Notes: a model not told the origin generated them from the sequence alone. A stretch of 64,000 nucleotides of DNA from Bradyrhizobium sp. Arg816 (GCF_029989365.1 NZ_JAPRAQ010000007.1:1-64000), one strand, 5' to 3'. Shown: positions 34,850-42,661, numbered from the stretch's first letter. Numbers and translations are program-made.

Positions 34850-35086
34850 CTACAATCCGTCTGTATGCCGTCCCGCGGCGGACGTGGCGCGGGACGCATT
34901 TGCGCAAAGGAGGAGAAACAGCGCCCGTTCCGCCCTGTACCTTGCTGCCGCGCGACTGCATTCCGACCCGGACATCAGGGCTTCGCCACCAGCCCCGCAG
35001 ACGGCCCACTTCCAGCGGCCGCGCCCGCGCTGTTTCAAAACGATGTCGTAGCCGGGGAAGCGCTCCCCATCGGTCTCGAAGTTCAT
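34850..35086 (-). CDS. Small conserved hypothetical protein (78 aa)
   Basis: Starts at 35086 with an ATG that overlaps the stop of the previous gene (ATGA). The start NFETDGERFPGYDIVLKQRG and WKWAVCGAGGEALMSGSE predict a short three- or four-strand beta sheet, and RAAARYRAERALFLLLC a helix. Close relatives are recalled from Bradyrhizobium as unknown proteins. The tail after LLLCANAS may be extended by a lost stop, as it looks random. Confidence 0.65.
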   Translation of the reverse strand: MNFETDGERFPGYDIVLKQRGRGRWKWAVCGAGGEALMSGSECSRAAARYRAERALFLLLCANASRATSAAGRHTDGL

Positions 35087-35262
35087 GCAGCGAACCTTTC
35101 CGGCAGGCCGTCCTGAAGCTGGTCAAGCAGCCGCTGCTCGCGCTCGATCCGACTCAGATAAAGTTCTCGCTCCCTCTCGGTCTTGGCGCCGGCGAGCAGC
35201 AGCCGGTAGTGAGCGATGACCTTCTCGCTGCCGCGGATCAGCACGTCCCGCACATCGATCAT
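35083..35262 (-). CDS. Very small helical protein (59 aa)
   Basis: Starts at 35262 with an ATG overlapping the stop of the upstream gene (ATGA) and ends at 35083 with a TGA overlapping the next ATG. The product MIDVRDVLIRGSEKVIAHYR, LLLAGAKTERERELYLSRIE, REQRLLDQLQDGLPERFAA is one long amphipathic helix with heptad-like leucines, a probable coiled coil. It would pair well with the similar helical protein encoded just upstream. It is below the length most gene finders use. Confidence 0.75.
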   Translation of the reverse strand: MIDVRDVLIRGSEKVIAHYRLLLAGAKTERERELYLSRIEREQRLLDQLQDGLPERFAA

Positions 35263-35483
35263 GGCGCGGCCCCCGTTGTCGCGGGCAAGACCGGTCTCGG
35301 GGACATGGTGAGCGCGATGGGAAAGGTCTGGGACGTCAAGGCCTCCAGGGCCGAGCTCTCCTCCGACAGGCGCCGTTCGATGAACTGTCGCTCGAGGTCC
35401 GACAGCCGCGTCGCAAGCAGGCTGCGATAGCGGTGAATGTTGTTGCGATGGACCCGGATGCGGGCAAGGTTCTCATCGAGCAT
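35259..35483 (-). CDS. Small helical protein (74 aa)
   Basis: From the ATG at 35483 (GGGAGTGACGAAG site). The N-terminal 50 residues (ENLARIRVHRNNIHRYRSLL, ATRLSDLERQFIERRLSEES) form an amphipathic helix pair; the tail is Pro/Ala-rich. It starts five bases after the previous gene's stop and its own stop overlaps the next start, so the set is translated as a chain. The likeness to the 59-residue neighbour in length and RxLLxxxxxxERE pattern suggests the two are distant relatives or partners. Confidence 0.72.
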   Translation of the reverse strand: MLDENLARIRVHRNNIHRYRSLLATRLSDLERQFIERRLSEESSALEALTSQTFPIALTMSPRPVLPATTGAAP

Positions 35484-35488
35484 CTTCG

Positions 35489-35821
35489 TCACTCCCGTCC
35501 TAGGCTGCTGCCCGCTCGACCGACCGCAGTCGTATCGGCTTGCCGCCAGGCGGGTGCCCGTGGGCCTTCGTCCAGCGCGCAAAGCGCCTCCAAAATCTCG
35601 TCGATCGTGACAGGCGCCTTTAGTCCCGCGGGCGCCCGCAGCGACGGGCACGATGCGATTGCAGAAGCGTCCGATGCCCACGAAGCCAGGATGGCGCGCT
35701 TCTCGGACAGGCCGAGAGAAGGATGGGAGACCACATCCCGGGGATGCTCGAAAACCGTACCGGGATGGATGATGGCGTTGAGATCGATAATATTGTCGTG
35801 AAGAGCGGTCGTCGGCCGCAT
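35489..35821 (-). CDS. Conserved hypothetical protein, first gene of the small-gene operon (110 aa)
   Basis: The ATG at 35821 follows GGAGGAAG. The sequence has IIDLNAIIHPGTVFEHPRDV and LSEKRAILASWASDASAIAS, then TIDEILEALCALD. The segment LSxxEKRAILASWASDA is well known in short rhizobial proteins of unknown function. It opens the run of five genes down to 34580. The hairpin at 35856-35877 separates it from hsp20 upstream. Confidence 0.8.
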   Translation of the reverse strand: MRPTTALHDNIIDLNAIIHPGTVFEHPRDVVSHPSLGLSEKRAILASWASDASAIASCPSLRAPAGLKAPVTIDEILEALCALDEGPRAPAWRQADTTAVGRAGSSLGRE

Positions 35822-35855
35822 AACTTCCTCCATTTCCAAGACGAGTTGAGGATAG

Positions 35856-35877
35856 CCGCGCGGGACAACCCGCGCGG
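35856..35877. terminator. Hairpin behind hsp20
   Basis: CCGCGCGGG (35856-35864), ACAA loop, CCCGCGCGG (35869-35877): a perfect nine-base stem 27 bases after the hsp20 stop. There is no T run. Confidence 0.65.
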
Positions 35878-35903
35878 TTTGGTCGCTGTTCTATAGGATG
35901 GCC

Positions 35904-36359
35904 TTAGGCCGCCTTGGATTCGATCTGCGTGATGTTGCTCGGCACGGCGCCGTTGATCGCAATGCGACGCGGCTTCATCGTCTCGGGGATCTCCCGCTGC
36001 AGGTCGATGACCAGCAGGCCGTTCTCGAAGTTGGCGCCCTTGACCTCGACGTGGTCGGCGAGCGTGAACTGGCGCTTGAAATTGCGGGTCGAGATGCCGC
36101 GATGCAGGAAAGTCTTACCCTCCTTCTCGCTCTTGTGGCCTTCCAGCGTCAGGACGTTCTGCTCGACGGTCAGGACGACCTCCTCCGGGCTAAAACCGGC
36201 GAGCGCGACCGAGATTTGGAAGCGGTTCTCGTCGAGGCGCTCGATGTTGTAGGGGGGATAGGTCTCCTCGCCCGCGCGCTGGGCGGCTTCGGCGAGGTCA
36301 AACAGACGGTCGAAGCCGATGGCCGACCGGAAGAGGGGCGAAAAATCAACAGTGCGCAT
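35904..36359 (-). CDS. Hsp20 small heat-shock protein
   Basis: A 151-residue alpha-crystallin-type chaperone that holds unfolding proteins in the cytosol. The N-terminal arm MRTVDFSPLFRSAIGFDRLF is typical of the class A proteins of Bradyrhizobium; the alpha-crystallin domain runs from about 35 to 130 (YNIERLDENRFQISVALAGF; KTFLHRGISTRNFKRQFTLA; ANFENGLLVIDLQREIPE). The IxI-like tail PRRIAI is present. Upstream sequence forms a ROSE RNA thermometer, so translation should switch on with heat. Confidence 0.95.
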   Translation of the reverse strand: MRTVDFSPLFRSAIGFDRLFDLAEAAQRAGEETYPPYNIERLDENRFQISVALAGFSPEEVVLTVEQNVLTLEGHKSEKEGKTFLHRGISTRNFKRQFTLADHVEVKGANFENGLLVIDLQREIPETMKPRRIAINGAVPSNITQIESKAA

Positions 36360-36460
36360 AGCCAGATCCTCCTGGGAGCAAAATGGTTACGAGCGGCACC
36401 GGACACGACCGGTGCCCGTCTCAATGGCGGGACCCGAACGGCATCCCGATCGTCGTACGA
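36360..36460 (-). promoter_or_regulatory. ROSE-type RNA thermometer
   Basis: The 5-prime leader of hsp20 (minus strand) has the ROSE pattern. CGTCGTACGACG forms a first stem, CATTGAGACGGGCACCGG with CCGGTGCCGCTCG gives the third (perfect GGCACCGG/CCGGTGCC), and TTTTGCTCC pairs with the Shine-Dalgarno in CAGGAGGATCT just before the ATG. The TTGCT anti-SD strand is the hallmark of ROSE elements. At low temperature the ribosome site is closed; heat opens it. Structure is drawn by eye. Confidence 0.85.
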
Positions 36461-36538
36461 CGACGCCGAAAAAATTTGGAAGCCAGGAAAAAGTTTCAAG
36501 ACCCCCGGACAAAATTTTTGCGCAAGGAAGCGCGATGG

Positions 36539-36748
36539 TTAACGCGGGCGTCGGGGCCATTCTCGGGCCTTTCTGAGAGCGGCGCGCAGCCGCTCCCTTT
36601 CTTTCCACCGCTCGTCCTCGGCCTGCGCAGAAAGAGATTGTCGCCGCCCCAGGCCTCCAGAGCCGCCTTCATCGGGGGTACACGGCGAGGTCGTAGCAGC
36701 CAAGACTGGAACGTCCTGAGCTTCCGCGGCATGCTCAGCAGAACTCAC
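36539..36748 (-). CDS. Small hypothetical protein (69 aa)
   Basis: A GTG at 36748, five bases after the stop of the tail-anchored protein, starts a frame with SSAEHAAEAQDVPVLAATTS and ends with AEDERWKERERLRAALRKAR. The last part is a charged helix; the rest is low in structure. Close linkage to the gene before it supports expression, but the start codon is weak and no family is recognised. Confidence 0.4.
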   Translation of the reverse strand: MSSAEHAAEAQDVPVLAATTSPCTPDEGGSGGLGRRQSLSAQAEDERWKERERLRAALRKAREWPRRPR

Positions 36749-36752
36749 GGAT

Positions 36753-36998
36753 CTAGCGACGGCGGGCGACCCAGAGGCCGACCAGGAACGCCGCGAACAG
36801 CGACCGCAGCGGCGCCTTCACCGTCACCTCCCGCAAGCGATCGGTCCAACGTATGAGCTCGTCTTGCGAGGACATAGCAAGCGGGCGAGCACTCGCCTCA
36901 GTCCCGGCCGGCCTGGCGCCGGCAGCCAGTTCTGTGCCATCGTGATCGTTCACCAGGCCGGATGCCTCCGTCATCGCCGAGGCGTCTTTCATGTCCAT
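36753..36998 (-). CDS. Small C-tail-anchored membrane protein (81 aa)
   Basis: From the ATG at 36998 (GAGAGGAGAGGGCC site). Acidic, flexible N-terminal half, helix SSQDELIRWTDRLREVTVKA, then the membrane helix LRSLFAAFLVGLWVARRR. Layout and tail resemble the 66-residue protein at 19673 and the ElaB/DUF883 group. It starts 14 bases after the ku stop, so it belongs to the ku transcript. Confidence 0.68.
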   Translation of the reverse strand: MDMKDASAMTEASGLVNDHDGTELAAGARPAGTEASARPLAMSSQDELIRWTDRLREVTVKAPLRSLFAAFLVGLWVARRR

Positions 36999-37012
36999 GG
37001 CCCTCTCCTCTC

Positions 37013-37905
37013 TCAAGCAGACTTCCGCTGGGCCCTGGCCGCCGGCTTCTTCCCCGATGCTTCCTTCGCGGGTTTCTTGCCGCTGATCGGCATCAGCATT
37101 TCCTTCTGGCCGGCGGAAGCCTTCTTCGATTTCTTGGCGGGCTTCTTTTGCGCGGCTGCATCGGCTGCCGCACCGCCCACGCTCTTGCGCAATGCATCCA
37201 TCAGATCGACGACGTTCTCGCCCTTCGGCCGCTCCTTCGGCCGGATCACTTTGCCTGCCCGCTTCTCGTTGATCAGTTCGACCAGTGCGCTCTCGTAGTG
37301 GTCTTCGAACTTCTCGGGATCAAACGTGCCTGCCTTCTGATTTACAATGTGCTTGGCGAGGTCGAGCATGTCCTTGGTGACTTTGACGTCCTGGATCTCG
37401 TCGAAGTACTCCTGCTCGCCGCGGACCTCATAAGGGTATCGCAGCAGCGTGCCTACGAGCCCTTTGTCCATTGGCTCCAGCGCGATGATGTGCTCGCGAT
37501 TGGTCAGGACCACGCGACCGATGGCGACCTTGTTCATCTCGCGTATGGTTTCACGGACCACCTCGAATGCGTCGTGCCCAACCTTGCCGTCGGGACGCAA
37601 ATAATAGGGGCGGATCAGATAGCGTGGATCGATGTCTGACTTATCGACAAACTCGTCGATCTCAATCGTTCGAGTGGACTCCAGCGCGAGCTCTTCCAGT
37701 TCTTCCTTGGTGACCTCGATGAACTGGCCCTTCTCCAGCTCATAGCCCTTCACGATGTCCTCATTGGGCACCTCATCGCCCTGTGTCAGCATCAACGCTG
37801 ATTGAAGGAGATCTTCTCGGACTCTGAGGTCGCCGGGTATAGGGCCACGGGACAGGTCACAAGGGACAGGCGCAGGAAGCCTTTCCAGTTGGCGCGAGGG
37901 GCCAT
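37013..37905 (-). pseudogene. ku: Ku protein gene with internal deletion and frameshift
   Basis: The ATG at 37905 starts the standard bacterial Ku: MAPRANWKGFLRLSLVTCPV, ALYPATSESEKISFNQ, then a TGA at about 37792. After FNQ the usual INRKTGHRIKY segment is missing (about 40 bases lost), VDADTG follows in a second frame, and an extra G in a G-run moves it to a third, where DEVPNEDIVKGYELEKGQFI, EVTKEELEELALESTRTIEI and the rest to the lysine-rich tail are intact. Ku rings bind DNA ends and recruit LigD for non-homologous end joining. As written, the gene cannot give a whole protein; reinitiation could give about 270 residues without the first strand. Confidence 0.85.
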
Positions 37906-38045
37906 GTACGCAGAACTCCATTCGGGCGGCTCGGACTCAAGACGATTGAACGCCGCCAGTTCCGACAAGGTCGGCGTCAAAAAATTCGGGCCCACCTCGT
38001 TTGGCCGGACTCGACTTTTGTTCTCTTTCTGTTCTTATTGGGGCC

Positions 38046-38450
38046 ATGACCGATCGACCTGCGAGTTGGCGCATGCCCACCCAAAAACAGATGGAAAAGC
38101 TTGCTACATCAATGGGTAGAGAGACAGCGAGGCAGCGTCAGTTGGGGCCGCAGGACGAGATGCCGGATGAATACTGGCGCGCTCTCCTCGACGATGCCTC
38201 TGTCCAAACGGCGGAGGGGGGACATATGGGACCTAGCCTGCGCCTGCGCGAGATCCCGCAGCATGTCCTGCGCGTTTCCTGCCGCAGGTGCGAGCGCATC
38301 GTCGAGATCCAGAAGGTGGACGCGGTCCGTCTCTACGGGCAGCAGGCCAGTTGGAAGGAGGTAGCACAACGATTGCTGGACAACACGTGTCAAAACCGAA
38401 CCGGCCGCCATGAGGAGGACGGTTGCTGGCCGGCCTTCGCGCCCGTTTGA
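38046..38450 (+). CDS. Conserved hypothetical protein with Cys pairs (134 aa)
   Basis: From the ATG at 38046 (MTDRPASWRMPTQKQMEKLA). The middle part is LRLREIPQHVLRVSCRRCER and IVEIQKVDAVRLYGQQASWK, the end RLLDNTCQNRTGRHEEDGCW. Cysteines in CRRC and near the end (TC, GC) suggest a zinc site. The segment VLRVxCRRCxRxVEIQKxDAVRLYG is common to a family of short bradyrhizobial proteins. The following gene, now broken, is of the same group (CSRCK). Confidence 0.8.
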   Translation: MTDRPASWRMPTQKQMEKLATSMGRETARQRQLGPQDEMPDEYWRALLDDASVQTAEGGHMGPSLRLREIPQHVLRVSCRRCERIVEIQKVDAVRLYGQQASWKEVAQRLLDNTCQNRTGRHEEDGCWPAFAPV

Positions 38451-38466
38451 TCGAACACTCGCCCGA

Positions 38467-38907
38467 ATGGCCCCGAAGCACCACCCGACGCCGCTATCCG
38501 GCGGCGACCGCAAAGCCCTTGGCAAAGAGCTCGGCAAGTCACGCGCAATGACCACTATTCTGGCAGCGAAGTCCTCCCCGGCTCGCGCCGAAGGTAAAGC
38601 GCTGATCAAACAGGCTGATCGCCTCCTGTGCGAGAGCTGGAATGAACGCATGTGGGCGAACGGCGAGCCAATCGATCCCTCGCCCACAATCGATCAAGCG
38701 ATTAATGGCAGTTACCCGTGGCCGGAAATCCGATGCTCCCGCTGCAAGACTGCGCGGGATCGATCTTGCGGCGCTACTGCTCCAACTCGCGCAGTGGCCA
38801 CGCCACGCCGCTTTGGAGACTTGACCGTGTGCAATGTCGAGTACGAAAGAGACCGCCAATCGAGGCGGCCTTACTCGCTTTTAAATTCTGCGACCTTTCG
38901 ATCTTGA
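38467..38907 (+). pseudogene. Zinc-ribbon-like hypothetical gene, frameshifted
   Basis: The first part, GKALIKQADRLLCESWNERM and PSPTIDQAINGSYPWPEIRC then SRCKTARD, is a known bradyrhizobial pattern. After ARD (about 38760) the frame changes: IDLAALLLQLAQWPRHAAL appears in another frame, then a third. The C-terminal cysteines expected for a second zinc pair are lost. Confidence 0.6.
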
Positions 38908-39044
38908 CGCCATAGCTCCACGTCATATCCGTCAGCCAACAATCTAGCGCGCTTCTTAGCTTCAGTTTCGTCCGCGCAGATCAGTTGGATGCTGCGCGCG
39001 ATGTGCCCGTCAAAACCCATGATATGTGCGCGGTACTCTTCCAT
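38871..39044 (-). CDS. Very small conserved protein (57 aa)
   Basis: The ATG at 39044 starts MEEYRAHIMGFDGHIARSIQ, LICADETEAKKRARLLADGY and ends DVELWRQDRKVAEFKSE. This is the common rhizobial pattern of short proteins (EYRAYxxGxDGH...A..A..L.DGxDVELWxxxRxVAxF) thought to be small alpha/beta folds of unknown function. Full-length and well conserved although too short for most gene finders. The 3-prime end overlaps the broken gene on the plus strand. Confidence 0.82.
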   Translation of the reverse strand: MEEYRAHIMGFDGHIARSIQLICADETEAKKRARLLADGYDVELWRQDRKVAEFKSE

Positions 39045-39089
39045 CTGCTGACCCTTTTCGCAAACGAGAGGCCACCAACTGAAGCGGCG

Positions 39090-39284
39090 TTATTCTTCAG
39101 GAGGTTGCAGGCCTGGCGACGTCAGCCACCCGTCTACATGAGAAGCGGTTTCGAGCTGGCGCAGTTTGCTTTCTAGAAGATCATGCTGCGGTCCTGGCTG
39201 CGTGTTTTTCAGTTCCGCTATGATGCTGGCTCTCTCCGCGTGCAGATTCTCGTCAAAAATGTAGGGTTGTGGGCGTCGTCTCAT
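39090..39284 (-). CDS. Small conserved hypothetical protein (64 aa)
   Basis: Strong GAAGGAG site before the ATG at 39284. The sequence MRRRPQPYIFDENLHAERAS, IIAELKNTQPGPQHDLLESK, LRQLETASHVDGWLTSPGLQ is a helical protein whose end (ASHxxxWLxSPGLQPP) is shared with many Bradyrhizobium proteins. Function unknown. It is 45 bases upstream of the 57-residue gene in the same direction, so the two may be co-transcribed. Confidence 0.8.
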   Translation of the reverse strand: MRRRPQPYIFDENLHAERASIIAELKNTQPGPQHDLLESKLRQLETASHVDGWLTSPGLQPPEE

Positions 39285-39563
39285 AGCACTCTCCTTCCCC
39301 TAGCGAATTGGGCGGGAGCGCAACCGGCGTTCTCGTCACCGATCAAAGCCACGGTGCCGTGCGGTGATGGAACCACTATGCACCCTGGACCGGAGCGACG
39401 CCAGAATAAAACTGAAATCGAGGCTCTTAGCCAGGCGGCCGTTCGCGACCTCACTGCACGGAATAGACAAATAGAGCAGCGCCGACGATCGCAGCGGGGC
39501 TGCTCAAGGGCCAAGGCGGTCGGCCGGCCCTCAATACGTTCCATCTGAACCGACTGCGCGCCT

Positions 39564-39983
39564 CTAGCAGTCCGTTGCCTTTTTCTCGGACGGTGCGGGC
39601 TCGGCTGCACCAGCCGTCGCCTTCTTTGACTGTTCAGTGGGCGCGGGACGTGTCTGCTCGACCGTGCCTGCCGTCTTATCCGGTTGCTGTGCGGAAGGGG
39701 CAGGCTTGGTCGCCGTCGATTGCTCGGAAGCGGTCGGCTGGCTCTGCATCTGGCGCTGCGCGTCTTCCGACGACGTCGCGGTATGCTCTATGGCTTTGCC
39801 CATCGAAGATGTCGGCGGATGCTGCTTGGAATCAGCTGCAGTGGCACCAGTGGTCTGCCCGGTATACCCCGGGACATTCCCTGATCCTGCATCGCGGCTC
39901 GCCGTGTTGCAGGGGCCGGCATACACGGACGTGGCGCTGAAGGCGAGCACCGCTCCCAAGGTCATAAGTCTGTAAGCAATCAT
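39564..39983 (-). CDS. Small exported Thr/Gln/Pro-rich protein (139 aa)
   Basis: Signal peptide LMTLGAVLAFSATSVYA with cleavage before GPCNTASRDAGSGNVPGYTG. The mature part is low-complexity, rich in Thr, Ala, Gln and Pro (TATKPAPSAQQPDKTAGTVE), with a Cys near each end. Such proteins are frequent in Bradyrhizobium envelopes. A GGAAC-N16-TGTT element at 40017-40041 (minus strand) suggests weak EcfG-type control. Confidence 0.78.
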   Translation of the reverse strand: MIAYRLMTLGAVLAFSATSVYAGPCNTASRDAGSGNVPGYTGQTTGATAADSKQHPPTSSMGKAIEHTATSSEDAQRQMQSQPTASEQSTATKPAPSAQQPDKTAGTVEQTRPAPTEQSKKATAGAAEPAPSEKKATDC

Positions 39984-40124
39984 GGCCCTTTTCCTTAGTT
40001 AGGCTCCAGACAATTGAACAAAGGCATGGGCCTTCTGTTCCGATCGCGGCGGCATTGACGCGCGGCCGAGACGCACCGGCCTCCCGAGCAACGATAGTTG
40101 GGGCAAGGTGGGAGCGCTTGGGTA

Positions 40125-41060
40125 TTACCGCCGCTTCGTCTTCGAAGCCCCGGCAACCGATTTGAGCTGGCGTAGATCGTTCGACGCCTCCGTGAGCAGC
40201 CACTCGCGAAAGGTGCCAATCTTTGGCAGCGACGTGGTCGCCTTGGGGCAAACGATCCAATAACTCTTCGACAGTGGCAACGACTCCGGAAAAGCCAGCG
40301 CCAGCCGACCGTTGATCAGATCCCAAGCCGCCAGAGTCGTTCGAGCAAGAGCTATACCCTGCCCATTGATTGCCGCATCGATGACCATGCTCGCACGATT
40401 TAGGACCGGGCCGTGCGTGACGTCGGCGTCATCGATGCCGACGCCCCGCAGCCAATTCGCCCAGTCTGACCGGCTGTCCAGGTGGATCAGAGGAAACTTC
40501 AGAATGTCGGCTGCCCCGTTGATGCGGCGGCGCCCCACCAGCAACTTTGGACTGCACACGGCAAAGAGCCGCTCCGAGCAAAGTCTAACGGCATCCAGAC
40601 CCGGCCAATTGCCGTCACCGTGACGTACAGCAAGATCGACCTCCTCGCGGGCAAAATCGACGTGATGCATCGTGGCCGAGACGCGGAGGTCGATGCCCGA
40701 TTGCGTCTCCGCGAAATGGCCGAGCCGATGCACGAGCCACTTGGCGGCGAAGTCTGGTGAGGTCGAGACCGTGAGCACGCCGGCATTCTGCCGCTGCAAC
40801 AACCGCTCGGTGCCTATGGCAATGCGATCAAGCGCGTCGCGGACGACTGCAAGATAGTCGCGACCGGCCTCGGTGATGATCAGCCGCTGCCGCTCTCGGT
40901 TGAACAACTTTAACGCAAGCTCTGTCTCCAGTGTTTTCACCTGATGGCTTACCGCGCCCTGGGTGACACAAAGCTCTTCAGCCGCGCGCGTAAAACTTTC
41001 GTGCCGCGCGGCGGCTTCGAAGGCCTTCAGGGCATTGAGCGGCGGCAGGCGTGGGCGCAT
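40125..41060 (-). CDS. LysR-family regulator (GcvA-like)
   Basis: A 311-residue regulator from the ATG at 41060. MRPRLPPLNALKAFEAAARH and SFTRAAEELCVTQGAVSHQV is the GcvA/AmpR-type winged helix-turn-helix; the effector domain has LTVSTSPDFAAKWLVHRLGH and DLAVRHGDGNWPG. It is divergent from DUF1127 and GST genes and so likely controls them. The end after EWLLTEASNDLRQLKSV is basic. A candidate operator lies in the gap. Confidence 0.93.
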   Translation of the reverse strand: MRPRLPPLNALKAFEAAARHESFTRAAEELCVTQGAVSHQVKTLETELALKLFNRERQRLIITEAGRDYLAVVRDALDRIAIGTERLLQRQNAGVLTVSTSPDFAAKWLVHRLGHFAETQSGIDLRVSATMHHVDFAREEVDLAVRHGDGNWPGLDAVRLCSERLFAVCSPKLLVGRRRINGAADILKFPLIHLDSRSDWANWLRGVGIDDADVTHGPVLNRASMVIDAAINGQGIALARTTLAAWDLINGRLALAFPESLPLSKSYWIVCPKATTSLPKIGTFREWLLTEASNDLRQLKSVAGASKTKRR

Positions 41061-41102
41061 CGTACCTACTTCATGAGAAAAACTAGGGCAGGCGCGAGAA
41101 AC

Positions 41103-41123
41103 GATGCTTTGCGGGGAAGCATC
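41103..41123. promoter_or_regulatory. Candidate LysR operator
   Basis: GATGCTT (41103-41109), seven-base centre, AAGCATC (41117-41123): a perfect dyad of the T-N11-A type in the LysR/DUF1127 divergent gap. Confidence 0.5.
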
Positions 41124-41178
41124 CCGCCGCATTATTGAACAGCTCCAGTGCAGCATTTCAAGCAATTTGGAGCCCCTT

Positions 41179-41421
41179 ATGTCCGTCCTTTTGACCGATA
41201 CGTGGTCGATCCCGCGGGTGCACGCCGCGGACCCGGCCACCCCACTTCATCAATCCAGCTCAGGAGTGTCACCAGGCGCCCCGCGCCCCGGATGGTGGAG
41301 CTTGCTTGACCGGCCGTTCCAGCGCCTGGCGCTGCGCGAGATCGCCGATGACCCGCATCTGCTTCGCGATATCGGCCTGACGCGCGAGCAGGCGCTGCGC
41401 GAAGCCGCCAAACCGTTCTGA
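41179..41421 (+). CDS. DUF1127 protein (80 aa)
   Basis: The last 40 residues (DRPFQRLALREIADDPHLLR, DIGLTREQALREAAKPF) are the DUF1127/YjiS-like domain, an arginine-rich helical module that in Agrobacterium relatives affects small-RNA and phosphate or stress physiology. The N-terminal half is flexible. The GST gene follows 30 bases later. The ATG at 41179 is preferred over one at 41104. Confidence 0.82.
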   Translation: MSVLLTDTWSIPRVHAADPATPLHQSSSGVSPGAPRPGWWSLLDRPFQRLALREIADDPHLLRDIGLTREQALREAAKPF

Positions 41422-41451
41422 CGCTGAGAACAATTCAGAGGGAGAAAATAG

Positions 41452-42144
41452 ATGTCCGATCCGATCGTTTACGGCTTCCCACGCAGCACCTTCGTCAACA
41501 TCGTCCGCCTGATCCTGACGCACAAGGACGTGGCCTACCAATTCCAGGACATCGAGCCGGTCATGGGTAAGCCCGATCATCTGGTGCTCCACCCGTTCAA
41601 CCGCGTCCCGATCCTCAGACACGGCGACCTCACCATCTATGAAACGAGCGCAATCGCAGCCTATGTCGACGAGGCCTTCGTCGGGGTGTCGCTGACACCG
41701 AAAGACGTCAAGGCGCGGGCGCGCATGAACCAATGGATCGGCGTCGTCAATTCCTATGTCTACCCATACATGATCCATCACGTGACCCATGAGCGGCTGG
41801 TCTTTCCGGAACTTGGGATCCCTTCCGATGAAGCAGTCGTGGCGCATGCCCTGCCGAAAGTTGAGACCGTGCTCGCAGTCCTTGAGCGCGAACTCGCTGA
41901 TGGCCGGAACTATCTGATCGGCTCCGAAGTATCGATTGCCGACTTTTTCCTCCTGCCCAGTACATTTGCGTTCAGCTTGACCGAGGAAGGACGGCGCATG
42001 TACCCGAAGTATCCAGCCTTCTGCCGATGGCGCGAGCGCATGGAAGGCCTTCCGACGACACAAAAGCTTCGCGCAATCCTCCCACCACGCGAACCTATTC
42101 AGCACGCGCGAGAGTGGGCGACATCACACCGCCCGAAATACTAG
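41452..42144 (+). CDS. Glutathione S-transferase family protein
   Basis: A 230-residue cytosolic GST. N-terminal thioredoxin-like domain: VYGFPRSTFVNIVRLILTHK, NRVPILRHGDLTIYETSAIA (cis-Pro in VP, ET-S for glutathione). All-helical C-terminal domain with SIADFFLLPST. It couples glutathione to an electrophile; the substrate is unknown. A GGGAG site precedes the ATG. It is likely under the divergent LysR, an arrangement common for stress-induced GSTs. Confidence 0.92.
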   Translation: MSDPIVYGFPRSTFVNIVRLILTHKDVAYQFQDIEPVMGKPDHLVLHPFNRVPILRHGDLTIYETSAIAAYVDEAFVGVSLTPKDVKARARMNQWIGVVNSYVYPYMIHHVTHERLVFPELGIPSDEAVVAHALPKVETVLAVLERELADGRNYLIGSEVSIADFFLLPSTFAFSLTEEGRRMYPKYPAFCRWRERMEGLPTTQKLRAILPPREPIQHAREWATSHRPKY

Positions 42145-42160
42145 TTCGCCTACCCACCCG

Positions 42161-42661
42161 TCAGAACTCCAGCTTGTCGCGTACTGCGTCGCTCCCCGCT
42201 TTCGCGCATGCTTCGTCCGCATCACCGACGGGGGCGCCGGACACCCCGACCGCGCCGACCAGAGAGCCGCCAGCTTCGACGATCAGTCCTCCTCCGATGA
42301 TGACTGCTCCCGGCAAACTGCGAATCCCGGCCTGCATCATGCCCGGCTGGCTGACCGCATTCAGCTCGGTCGTGCTCGTCTTGAACGACGCAGCCGTCCA
42401 CGCCTTGCCGGAAGCAGTTGAGGGTGTGTGGGGCCCTGCAAAGCGATCACGGAGCATCACCTGCGCGACGCCGAAGCGGTCGACGACAGCGACCGCAACC
42501 TGGTAGCCGCGGCCGCGGCAGCTATCCAACGCAGCACGCGCCAGATCGAGCGCCACCTCTGGGCTAAGCGATTTGTAAGCGACGAGAGCGTCTTCCGCCC
42601 GGGTTGGACTGATGAGCAGGGTCAGCAGTGCGGTCGCGACCGACAGAGCTCGAACGTTCAT
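42161..42661 (-). CDS. Exported GlcG/HbpS-family haem-binding-like protein
   Basis: A 166-residue protein with signal peptide MNVRALSVATALLTLLISPT. The domain has the GlcG/HbpS features: ALDLARAALDSCRGRGYQVA, VVDRFGVAQVMLRDRFAGPH, SGKAWTAASFKTST, and VIIGGGLIVEAGGSLVGAVG with VSGAPVGDADEACAKAG. HbpS binds haem in the periplasm or outside and senses redox stress; GlcG is of unknown role. It is followed in the other direction by the GST; upstream is the DUF1080-like gene in the same direction, 29 bases away. Confidence 0.88.
   Translation of the reverse strand: MNVRALSVATALLTLLISPTRAEDALVAYKSLSPEVALDLARAALDSCRGRGYQVAVAVVDRFGVAQVMLRDRFAGPHTPSTASGKAWTAASFKTSTTELNAVSQPGMMQAGIRSLPGAVIIGGGLIVEAGGSLVGAVGVSGAPVGDADEACAKAGSDAVRDKLEF

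Noticed and set aside
41269..42105. Minus-strand frame of 278 codons
   Set aside because: Antisense shadow of the GST and DUF1127 genes.
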